64,000 bases of DNA. Source: Pedobacter alluvionis (GTDB taxonomy: Bacteria > Bacteroidota > Bacteroidia > Sphingobacteriales > Sphingobacteriaceae). Numbering within the stretch: the first letter of the stretch is position 1; the number at the start of each line of letters is the position of its first letter. Where the stretch lies: assembly GCF_003664035.1 (NCBI RefSeq), contig NZ_RCCK01000012.1, positions 310,001-374,000 of the forward strand. Direction: 5' to 3'. The position numbers and the translations under genes are program-made. The notes under the pieces are model-generated. The model was not told the DNA's origin. It searched no databases and worked only from the letters and a program-made list of their open reading frames with translations. Shown piece by piece: positions 1 to 6,550 of this stretch.

Positions 1-316
1 TATCAATATCGATGATAGATTTAAATTTTTCCATTGATAGGGAAACACCACCATAAATCGGCAGAGCAGCTCCACTTAAACCCGTACCACCACCGCGGGG
101 CGTAACCGGAACATGGTGGGCATTACAGATTTTCAATACAGCAGAAACTTCTTCAGGCGAAGTTGGCTTTACCACCAACTCTGGTTGGTAACGCAAATCC
201 TCCGTTTCGTCATGACTATAATTTTCTAAACTTTCCGCATCAGTAAAAACTTTATCTGCTCCAATGGCAGCTTTAATTTCTGCTAAAATTTCAGCATTTA
301 TCTTCGTAAAATTCAT
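1..316 (-). CDS. FAD-linked oxidase (GlcD/FAD_binding_4 family), N-terminal part
   Basis: Partial gene that leaves the window on the left. From an ATG at 316 about 105 codons are open. A motif VTPRGGGTGLSGAA at residues 71-84 is the FAD pyrophosphate-binding loop typical of glycolate oxidase subunit D and D-lactate dehydrogenase-like flavoproteins, preceded by a segment (ELVVKPTSPEEVSAVLKIC) that matches the usual start of this domain. The family oxidises 2-hydroxy acids in the cytoplasm; the exact substrate cannot be told from this fragment. The start lies one base after the folB stop codon, so the two genes are almost certainly one transcript. Confidence 0.85.
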   Translation of the reverse strand, partial: MNFTKINAEILAEIKAAIGADKVFTDAESLENYSHDETEDLRYQPELVVKPTSPEEVSAVLKICNAHHVPVTPRGGGTGLSGAALPIYGGVSLSMEKFKSIIDID

Positions 317-317
317 T

Positions 318-686
318 TTAATTGGCTGATTTGTAAGTAAGCTTAACAAAGGAATGCCCGATCTGGCCAGGCATTGGTGGGTTTAATTTCTTCATACTCA
401 CCTGTACAGTTTCAACAAAGGGATACAATTCAATCACTTTCGAAATGATATTCTTCAAAACGCTTTCTAAAAGCTTTTGTGTATGTTTCATTTCTTCAAG
501 GATGATGTGATTCAAATCCTCGTAATTAACGGTTTGTACCAGTTCGTCATCAAAACCCTGTGGTGTAAATTCTGTTTCTAAATCTACAACAAAATGATTT
601 CCAATCAGTTGCTCTTCCGGATAATAACCATGCAGGGCGAAACATTTTACATCTTTTAAAGCTACTGTTTGTTTGAAATGGTTCAT
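318..686 (-). CDS. folB: Dihydroneopterin aldolase
   Basis: A 122-residue protein, normal length for FolB, which converts 7,8-dihydroneopterin to 6-hydroxymethyl-dihydropterin and glycolaldehyde in folate synthesis. The N-terminal signature LHGYYPEEQLIGNHFVVDL carries the conserved active-site Glu region, VNYEDL is the conserved mid-domain strand and turn, and the C-terminal KKLNPPMPGQIGH region resembles the family's conserved K-P-x-P segment. It is the first gene of a leftward pair with the FAD-linked oxidase. A TAATTTTG -7-like box lies on the minus strand at 711-704, giving a short leader. Confidence 0.88.
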   Translation of the reverse strand: MNHFKQTVALKDVKCFALHGYYPEEQLIGNHFVVDLETEFTPQGFDDELVQTVNYEDLNHIILEEMKHTQKLLESVLKNIISKVIELYPFVETVQVSMKKLNPPMPGQIGHSFVKLTYKSAN

Positions 687-703
687 GTATGTTCTATAAG
701 TTG

Positions 704-711
704 CAAAATTA
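704..711 (-). promoter_or_regulatory. Putative -7 box for folB
   Basis: Reads TAATTTTG on the minus strand, a full match to the Bacteroidetes TAnnTTTG -7 element, 17 bases before the folB ATG. No good TTTG -33 element stands 19-20 bases upstream, so this is a tentative call. Confidence 0.4.
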
Positions 712-752
712 AATTTTTATTCATGAATATAATGCCCCTTGCCGTAAATTGT

Positions 753-760
753 TACCTTTG
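753..760 (+). promoter_or_regulatory. Putative -7 box for the gcdH operon
   Basis: TACCTTTG matches TAnnTTTG and lies 39 bases before the gcdH ATG at 800. The -33 region is weak. It is placed back to back with the folB promoter, as expected for divergent genes. Confidence 0.4.
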
Positions 761-799
761 AAATGAACGCGGTTTCTTAACCAGATAATACAAAATTAC

Positions 800-1990
800 A
801 TGAGCAAATCAGTAAAAAAAGACCTGTACGAGGCGCCAGACTATTATTTATTAGATGAATTATTAACCGATGAGCACAAATTAATCCGTGCTACGGCCAG
901 AGATTGGGTAAAAAAAGAAGTGAGCCCAATTATTGAAGATTACGCACAAAAAGCAGAATTTCCGAAACATTTAATAAAAGGCCTGGCCGATATTGGTGCT
1001 TTTGGTCCTACCATTCCGGTTGAGTATGGCGGTGCCGGATTAGACTATACGGCTTATGGAATTTTGATGCAGGAAATAGAACGTGGCGATTCAGGTATTC
1101 GCTCTACGGCATCTGTTCAGGGTTCATTGGTGATGTACCCAATTTATGCCTATGGAACCGAAGAACAGCGTAAAAAATATCTTCCTAAATTAGCCAGCGG
1201 CGAAATGATGGGTTGTTTCGGTTTAACAGAACCTGATCATGGCTCCAATCCGGGGGGCATGGTAACCAACATTAAAGATGCCGGGAGCCATTATATTCTA
1301 AATGGAGCAAAGATGTGGATCAGCAATGCACCCTTTGCTGATATTGCTGTGGTTTGGGCAAAAGATGAAGCTGGAAAAATCAGGGGCTTGATTGTAGAGC
1401 GAGGAATGGAGGGATTTTCTACACCCGAAACGCACAACAAATGGAGCTTACGTGCATCGGCAACTGGTGAATTGGTTTTTGACAATGTTAAAGTTCCAAA
1501 AGAAAATATTTTTCCCGAAATCAGCGGATTAAAAGGACCATTGGGTTGCTTAAATCAGGCGCGTTATGGGATTGCATGGGGCGCTTTAGGCGCAGCAATG
1601 GACTGTTACGATACCGCTTTGCGTTACTCAAAAGAGCGTGTTCAGTTCGGAAAACCAATTGGCGGTTTTCAGCTTCAACAAAAGAAACTGGCCGAAATGG
1701 TGACTGAAATTACTAAAGGTCAGTTATTGGTTTGGCGTCTTGGCGTATTGAAAAGTGAAAACAGGGCGTCGGCTGAACAAATATCAATGGCCAAAAGAAA
1801 TAGTGTAGAAATTGCACTGGATATTGCGCGTAATGCCCGCCAAATGCTTGGCGGAATGGGTATAACGGGGGAATACTCGATTATGCGACACATGATGAAC
1901 TTAGAATCGGTGGTTACCTACGAAGGGACACATGATATACATTTACTGATTACGGGAATGGATGTGACCGGATTAAACGCTTTTAAATAG
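800..1990 (+). CDS. gcdH: Glutaryl-CoA dehydrogenase (acyl-CoA dehydrogenase family)
   Basis: A 396-residue flavoprotein with the complete acyl-CoA dehydrogenase fold. It matches glutaryl-CoA dehydrogenases better than other members: SVQGSLVMYPI, GCFGLTEPDHGSNPGGM (FAD and substrate loop), and the C-terminal TYEGTHDIH. By family alignment the Glu of that last motif (residue 375) is the catalytic base. The enzyme oxidises and decarboxylates glutaryl-CoA to crotonyl-CoA at the end of lysine and tryptophan breakdown, passing electrons to ETF. It begins a rightward run of closely spaced genes whose other members look envelope-related, so they may share only a transcript. Confidence 0.87.
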   Translation: MSKSVKKDLYEAPDYYLLDELLTDEHKLIRATARDWVKKEVSPIIEDYAQKAEFPKHLIKGLADIGAFGPTIPVEYGGAGLDYTAYGILMQEIERGDSGIRSTASVQGSLVMYPIYAYGTEEQRKKYLPKLASGEMMGCFGLTEPDHGSNPGGMVTNIKDAGSHYILNGAKMWISNAPFADIAVVWAKDEAGKIRGLIVERGMEGFSTPETHNKWSLRASATGELVFDNVKVPKENIFPEISGLKGPLGCLNQARYGIAWGALGAAMDCYDTALRYSKERVQFGKPIGGFQLQQKKLAEMVTEITKGQLLVWRLGVLKSENRASAEQISMAKRNSVEIALDIARNARQMLGGMGITGEYSIMRHMMNLESVVTYEGTHDIHLLITGMDVTGLNAFK

Positions 1991-1992
1991 AT

Positions 1993-4647
1993 ATGATAAA
2001 AAAAATTACGCTCTCAGTTTGTATTATTTTAGCGATGGCCAATTTGGCTTTTGCGCAAAAAGGAAAGGTTGCTATAAATGCGAAATTACCTGATTGGCTA
2101 CAAACAGTAAAGGTGGTAAACAGTAAACCAGCTTACAAAAATATTCAGGATGGATATTATCTTTTTCTTTTTGAAAAACAGAACAATTTAGAAACAAAAG
2201 AACAGTATTCGCACATTATAAGAGAAATCAGTAATGGTACCGGTGTTCAAAATGGCTCTGAGATATCTGTTTCTTATGATCCAAGTTACGAAAAGCTCGT
2301 ATTTCATAAATTGACAATCTGGCGCGACAATAAGCCAATGGATAAACTCATTTTACAGAATTTCAAAATCCTGCAAAATGAAAAAGAATTATCACGGTTT
2401 ATATACAGTGGCTTATATACAGCTTACTTAATATTGGATGACATTAGAAAGGGTGATCGGATTGAATATGCGTACACGATCCAGGGAAGTAATCCCGTGT
2501 TTCCTAAGTACTCAAACACCATTTATTTCGAAGGTAGCAGTCAGATTGTTAACGTTTATAACAACATCATTTTTAAACCAGGCAGAAATATCCGAACTAA
2601 GAATTTTAATAGTGTACCTCCTTTAAAAAGATCTGTTGTAAAAGGCTTAAATGTTTTTGAGTGGCAAAATTCAATGTCAAAAACCTACCCATCAAATGAT
2701 TTTGAGCCTTCCGATTTTGATCCATTTGCAAGGGTTCAAATATCAGAATATAACAATTGGCAAGAAATTGTAGACTGGGGACTGAGTTTACAACAATTTA
2801 ACGCTAAAAAATCTCCCATTATAAACGAAAAAGTAGCAGAATTAAAACTTAAAGCTAAGGGAAATAAAGAAAAGTATCTTGAACTGGCAACAAGATTTGT
2901 GCAGGATGAAATAAGGTACATGGGCATTGAGATCGGTGAGTATTCGCACCGCCCAAATAGTCCGGAAAAGATATTAAAGCAACGATACGGAGATTGCAAA
3001 GATAAATCAACTTTGTTATGTAATTTATTAAAAGCTAATGGTATTAACGCATATCCGGTATTTCTTAATACTTATCTTAAGAAAGAAACAGCATCATTGT
3101 TACCTAGCCCCAGCGTGTTTAATCATGAGACAGTAGTTGCAGAATTTGACGATAGAAAAATTTACATCGATCCAACTGTTGCCAATCAGCGTGGACCTAT
3201 TTTTAATAATTACTTTCCATACACCGCAAAAGTTCTGGTGATAAAGGATGGCAATAAAGAATTAACTGAAACTGCTCAACAGAACCTTGGTAAGCTAAAA
3301 TCATTAGTAGTTTTTAATGTTGGCGATACCTCTGGAACAAGTAAATCTACGCTTCGCATTACCAGTGATTATTCGAACAATTATGCTGATAATTTTAGAG
3401 ACAATTTAAACAATGAGGGAGCAGATAATATTGAAAAATCTTATGTAAAGTATTATTCAAATCTTTATCCTGGATTAACCATAAAAGATCCGATTGAGAT
3501 CAAAGATAATGAAGCTGAAAATATAATATCTGTAACTGAAACGTATGAAATAGATAGTTTATGGACACGTAGCGAAACTGACCAATCAAAACGCTTGGCT
3601 TACTTTTATGGCGATCTGATTAATGAACAGATTGTATCGATCAAGAAATTTAGAAATGCTCCGCTCTCGTTAAAATTTCCATGTACCATTGAACAGGAAG
3701 TAAGGATTATCCTGCCTGAAATTTGGAATTTCGAGAATGAAAATATAAATATCGACAATGAGAATTACAGGTTTTTATACAGTGCCAACGCGAAATTCAA
3801 TACTTTAACACTAACGTATTATTATCAAAATTTCACTCCTGTTTTACAAACTAATAGCATAAACGATTATATAAAGGATAGTAAAGAAATACTTAATACA
3901 CTATCTTATGGCATTTATTGGGGTGGAACAGGCCCCATTGAAAATGACGGACTAAATCTCAAATTACTTGGAATCGGATTTGTGGCACTTTTACTCTCCA
4001 CATTTATTGCCATTTATCTTTACACCAGAAAAACAGAAGTTAATCTGGATTCTATTAAAAATGCATGGAGATTAGGGGGCTGGTTAGCTATACCAGGCAT
4101 CGGCATTACACTAAATCCACTGATTATACTGGTTGCGGCATTAAAGCAAGACATTTATACGGATAAGATATGGCAAGGCATCCAATTAAATGCACATTCA
4201 CTTTTACTTAATTTGTCGGTAATATTTACAGTTGTATTTAATGTGATGTTATTTGTTTTTAGCATTTTTATATTAGTATCGTTTTATAAGCGAAGGGATT
4301 TTTTTCCAAAATATTACATTACCTTCCTTATTTTTTCATTCTTAATTACTTTATTAGATACTATAGCGAGTATCTATATCAATAAGCTGGTAAATAACGA
4401 AATTTTGGGAGCTTCAGAATTTTATTCTGTATTCAGAATTGGTATTTTTGCTGCTATTTGGATCACATATTTCTTAAAATCGGAACGTGTTAAACAAACC
4501 TTTGTATTTTCTTATCCCGATGCGGACTGGAGAAAGGCAGTAATCCAGGATTTAAATGAAAATTTCAGAATTAATAATCTGGAACAAGAAGAAAATATTA
4601 TTAAAAATCAAGAAACAATAGATATAGAAGAAAATGAAAGACTTTAA
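1993..4647 (+). CDS. DUF3857/transglutaminase-like protein with C-terminal DUF2569 membrane domain
   Basis: An 884-residue protein starting two bases after the gcdH stop. A signal peptide ends near residue 21. A DUF3857-like beta-rich region follows, then a transglutaminase-like domain with a full Cys-His-Asp triad: C335 in RYGDCKDKS, H378 in FNHE and D393 in YIDPT. After about residue 650 there are several membrane helices; the segment GGWLAIPGIGITLNPLI is characteristic of DUF2569. Architecture suggests an exported protein whose papain-like domain faces the periplasm, anchored at its C-terminus. Members of this family in Bacteroidetes have no settled function; a peptidase or amidase-like role is possible. 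It overlaps the next gene by 14 bases. Confidence 0.75.
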   Translation: MIKKITLSVCIILAMANLAFAQKGKVAINAKLPDWLQTVKVVNSKPAYKNIQDGYYLFLFEKQNNLETKEQYSHIIREISNGTGVQNGSEISVSYDPSYEKLVFHKLTIWRDNKPMDKLILQNFKILQNEKELSRFIYSGLYTAYLILDDIRKGDRIEYAYTIQGSNPVFPKYSNTIYFEGSSQIVNVYNNIIFKPGRNIRTKNFNSVPPLKRSVVKGLNVFEWQNSMSKTYPSNDFEPSDFDPFARVQISEYNNWQEIVDWGLSLQQFNAKKSPIINEKVAELKLKAKGNKEKYLELATRFVQDEIRYMGIEIGEYSHRPNSPEKILKQRYGDCKDKSTLLCNLLKANGINAYPVFLNTYLKKETASLLPSPSVFNHETVVAEFDDRKIYIDPTVANQRGPIFNNYFPYTAKVLVIKDGNKELTETAQQNLGKLKSLVVFNVGDTSGTSKSTLRITSDYSNNYADNFRDNLNNEGADNIEKSYVKYYSNLYPGLTIKDPIEIKDNEAENIISVTETYEIDSLWTRSETDQSKRLAYFYGDLINEQIVSIKKFRNAPLSLKFPCTIEQEVRIILPEIWNFENENINIDNENYRFLYSANAKFNTLTLTYYYQNFTPVLQTNSINDYIKDSKEILNTLSYGIYWGGTGPIENDGLNLKLLGIGFVALLLSTFIAIYLYTRKTEVNLDSIKNAWRLGGWLAIPGIGITLNPLIILVAALKQDIYTDKIWQGIQLNAHSLLLNLSVIFTVVFNVMLFVFSIFILVSFYKRRDFFPKYYITFLIFSFLITLLDTIASIYINKLVNNEILGASEFYSVFRIGIFAAIWITYFLKSERVKQTFVFSYPDADWRKAVIQDLNENFRINNLEQEENIIKNQETIDIEENERL

Positions 4648-5014
4648 AAAATACACCTACATACCTGCACCACCTGAAGAAGTTTATTTAGCCCTTACCA
4701 AAGAAACCAGCATAAAATTATGGACAGGTGCTGAAGTGGAATTTGAAGAAGTACCCGGAACGGAATTCTCTTTCTGGGATGGAGATATTACGGGCAAAAA
4801 CATCGAATTTACTTACGGCAAACAAATTGTGCAGCAATGGTACTTTGGAGAAGAAAACGAACCTTCTATTGTTACCATCAAACTCCACGAAGATAAAAAA
4901 GGAACTTCACTGGAGTTTAAACAAACCAATATCCCTGATGAAGATTATGAAGATTTTACCTCAGGCATTCAGGAATATTTCCTGGGTGGCTTGGTTGATT
5001 TTTTTGACGAATAA
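4634..5014 (+). CDS. SRPBCC/AHSA1-like domain protein
   Basis: A 126-residue cytoplasmic protein consisting of one START-like (SRPBCC) ligand-binding fold. The opening YIPAPPEEVYLALTKE and the closing amphipathic helix (EDFTSGIQEYFLGGL) are typical of AHSA1 domain proteins, which bind hydrophobic ligands or act as Hsp90-type co-chaperones. No catalytic residues stand out. The gene overlaps the end of the transglutaminase-like gene by 14 bases, so translation is probably coupled. Ligand unknown. Confidence 0.65.
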   Translation: MKDFKKYTYIPAPPEEVYLALTKETSIKLWTGAEVEFEEVPGTEFSFWDGDITGKNIEFTYGKQIVQQWYFGEENEPSIVTIKLHEDKKGTSLEFKQTNIPDEDYEDFTSGIQEYFLGGLVDFFDE

Positions 5015-5019
5015 ATAAA

Positions 5020-5835
5020 ATGAAAACTAAAATTAATGCTCTCCTTTTTTCTCTGCTTTTAATCATTTTATCAAGTTCTTGCAGAACATACCTTAGCCCT
5101 GCTTTACCTGGAAATAATATGGGCTATCTGCCTCGTCCGATGGAAGCCGACAGTGTTAAATCTTTAATACATGCATCAGCAAGTTTTGCCGGGGCATCTT
5201 CTCCGGGAAATGGTAGTATTTCATTTGAATTGGGTATGCTGAATATCAATCGTGCCCATACTTTTAAAGGATTTCATATTGCTTATGGCGTATTTGGTTA
5301 TATGGGCAGTGCAGAAAATACTTATCCAGATAATGTTAATGATACTAATTCAGATTACCCTTCTGCTTTTAACAAAACCATGTATGGCTTTGGCCTGAGA
5401 ACTTCTATAGGCTTGAATAGCATGTCTGCTAATGGAAATACAGATTTCAGATTTATCAATTGGGAAAACTCTTTAAGCGCCGAAAGTGGAGCGTACGCTG
5501 ATTTCAGGGAAGAAATTTATAGTGGTAAAGTTTACAATTATGCAGGTGTTTCAAATAGGAAAAGATTTTGGACCACAGGTTTATCGACAGAAGTGATCTT
5601 TAGAGGAAGAAGTAATCACGATATTAGACATGCTTTCAGGCTTTTCATCGGTGGAACACCAGGACTAGCTAACAGTTTTAGATACGGTGATCTCGCAGAT
5701 CTTGATAAAATAATTAAAGGCTCTGAAGCTTGGAACCTTAGCTACTTCTTAAATGTAAAAAAAATTACGCTTTCACTTGAAATAGCCGAAAATATAAATC
5801 TGGCAAGCAAGATTTCATTGGGTTATAAATTCTAA
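5020..5835 (+). CDS. Hypothetical lipoprotein
   Basis: A 271-residue protein with a clear lipoprotein signal: basic N-terminus, hydrophobic stretch and lipobox LSSSC with the modified Cys at residue 21. The mature part is Gly, Ser and Asn rich with alternating hydrophobic residues, and the end is aromatic (SLGYKF), like small outer-membrane beta-barrels of Bacteroidetes. I do not recognise a domain. It follows the SRPBCC gene by five bases and is part of the same operon. Confidence 0.6.
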   Translation: MKTKINALLFSLLLIILSSSCRTYLSPALPGNNMGYLPRPMEADSVKSLIHASASFAGASSPGNGSISFELGMLNINRAHTFKGFHIAYGVFGYMGSAENTYPDNVNDTNSDYPSAFNKTMYGFGLRTSIGLNSMSANGNTDFRFINWENSLSAESGAYADFREEIYSGKVYNYAGVSNRKRFWTTGLSTEVIFRGRSNHDIRHAFRLFIGGTPGLANSFRYGDLADLDKIIKGSEAWNLSYFLNVKKITLSLEIAENINLASKISLGYKF

Positions 5836-5881
5836 TAAAAACTTATCGAAGCGATTACTGTTCTGATAGAAATAAAATATT

Positions 5882-6097
5882 ATGAACAGAACATTAGGAA
5901 TTATATTAATCGTTGTAGGCATTGCTATGCTGATCTGGACAGGTTTTACCTATACCAAAAAAGAAAAGCTGGTTGATGCCGGCCCCATTCAAATTTCTGC
6001 CGATAAAGAAAAGTCCGTGAATTGGCCTCCTTACGCAGGTGGTATTATTTTAGTGGCGGGTGTAATTGTATTCATCGCATCTGGAAAGCGAAAATAA
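5882..6097 (+). CDS. Small two-helix membrane protein
   Basis: A 71-residue protein with two hydrophobic segments (about residues 4-22 and 51-66) joined by a polar loop and ending in Lys/Arg, so both ends are probably cytoplasmic. It resembles small DUF3185-type membrane proteins, but that is a weak match by eye. It stands 46 bases after the lipoprotein gene and is the last gene before the lanthipeptide locus. Confidence 0.55.
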   Translation: MNRTLGIILIVVGIAMLIWTGFTYTKKEKLVDAGPIQISADKEKSVNWPPYAGGIILVAGVIVFIASGKRK

Positions 6098-6185
6098 CTC
6101 AGCTGTCTTTTTATCTCTTCATTTCTTCCTGTCTCCTATTAAGCAAATGCCTTAAGTTTTTAATAAATCTGGCCTAAATTTAATT

Positions 6186-6232
6186 GCAACAATGTAGCGA
6201 TAAATATATTATTTATTTTGCAACATAGTTGC
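6186..6232 (+). promoter_or_regulatory. Paired GCAAC-N3-GTTGC operator-like sites upstream of the precursor gene
   Basis: Two copies of a 13-bp palindrome: 6186-6198 (GCAACaatGTaGC, one mismatch) and 6220-6232 (GCAACataGTTGC, perfect), 34 bp apart. The second lies inside the spacer of the proposed precursor promoter. A related pair occurs at 14248-14291 in front of the transport genes. The symmetry suggests a dimeric repressor or activator; its gene is not in the window. Confidence 0.5.
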
Positions 6233-6247
6233 GATTGATTATCTTAG
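6217..6247 (+). promoter_or_regulatory. Putative promoter of the lanthipeptide precursor gene
   Basis: TTTG at 6217-6220, a 19-base spacer, and TATCTTAG at 6240-6247 (one mismatch to TAnnTTTG) fit the Bacteroidetes promoter. Transcription would start near 6254, leaving a leader of about 64 bases. The leader contains a 5-bp hairpin CGGGG/CCCCG (6260-6264 with 6276-6280, 11-base loop). Confidence 0.45.
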
Positions 6248-6317
6248 TACTGTTGCAACCGGGGATAAGCCGAAACCCCGTAACCACCAGTAGGCATCAT
6301 ATTTAATCACTTATTTT

Positions 6318-6509
6318 ATGAAAAATCAATCAGAAAAAATCACATTGAGCTTAGAAGACCTTCAGTTAGAAAGTTTTGTAACCAGTATTGACAGTGAAGT
6401 TGCGATGCGTTTATCGGGTGGTTTAGGTAATGTATCAGAACCTACACACACTGAACAAACAGATGACCATCATACCCCACCGGTAAGATGTACCACGGTA
6501 ATCTGCTAG
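6318..6509 (+). CDS. Class I lanthipeptide precursor, pinensin-like leader
   Basis: A 63-residue peptide. Residues 1-35 form the leader: an acidic, Leu-rich part with the box LESFVTSI (17-24), as in the pinensin-type leaders of Bacteroidetes, ending in a double-Gly site (LSGG, 32-35). The 28-residue core starts LGNVSEPTHTEQ and ends VRCTTVIC. It holds one Ser, six Thr and two Cys (58 and 63), so at most two thioether rings are possible, plus dehydrated residues. The middle is rich in Asp and His (TDDHHTPP). Cleavage after GG fits the C39 peptidase of the exporter at 12023-14224. The gene is single, has its own promoter, and faces the modification operon across a shared terminator. Identification rests on the leader box, GG site and the LanB/LanC genes nearby. 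Confidence 0.85.
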   Translation: MKNQSEKITLSLEDLQLESFVTSIDSEVAMRLSGGLGNVSEPTHTEQTDDHHTPPVRCTTVIC

Positions 6510-6528
6510 TTACTTAATTCAATTTCAG

Positions 6529-6550
6529 GGCGCCATTTGGCGCCTTGTTT
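6529..6550. terminator. Bidirectional terminator between precursor and lanC
   Basis: GGCGCC at 6529-6534 and GGCGCC at 6539-6544 form a 6-bp GC stem with loop ATTT, extended by A-T and G-T pairs, followed by TTGTTT on the plus strand. It lies between two convergent genes ending at 6509 and 6549. Confidence 0.75.

Noticed and set aside
4728..5018. 96-codon frame overlapping the SRPBCC gene
   Set aside because: Same strand, other frame; the SRPBCC frame has a recognisable fold and start.
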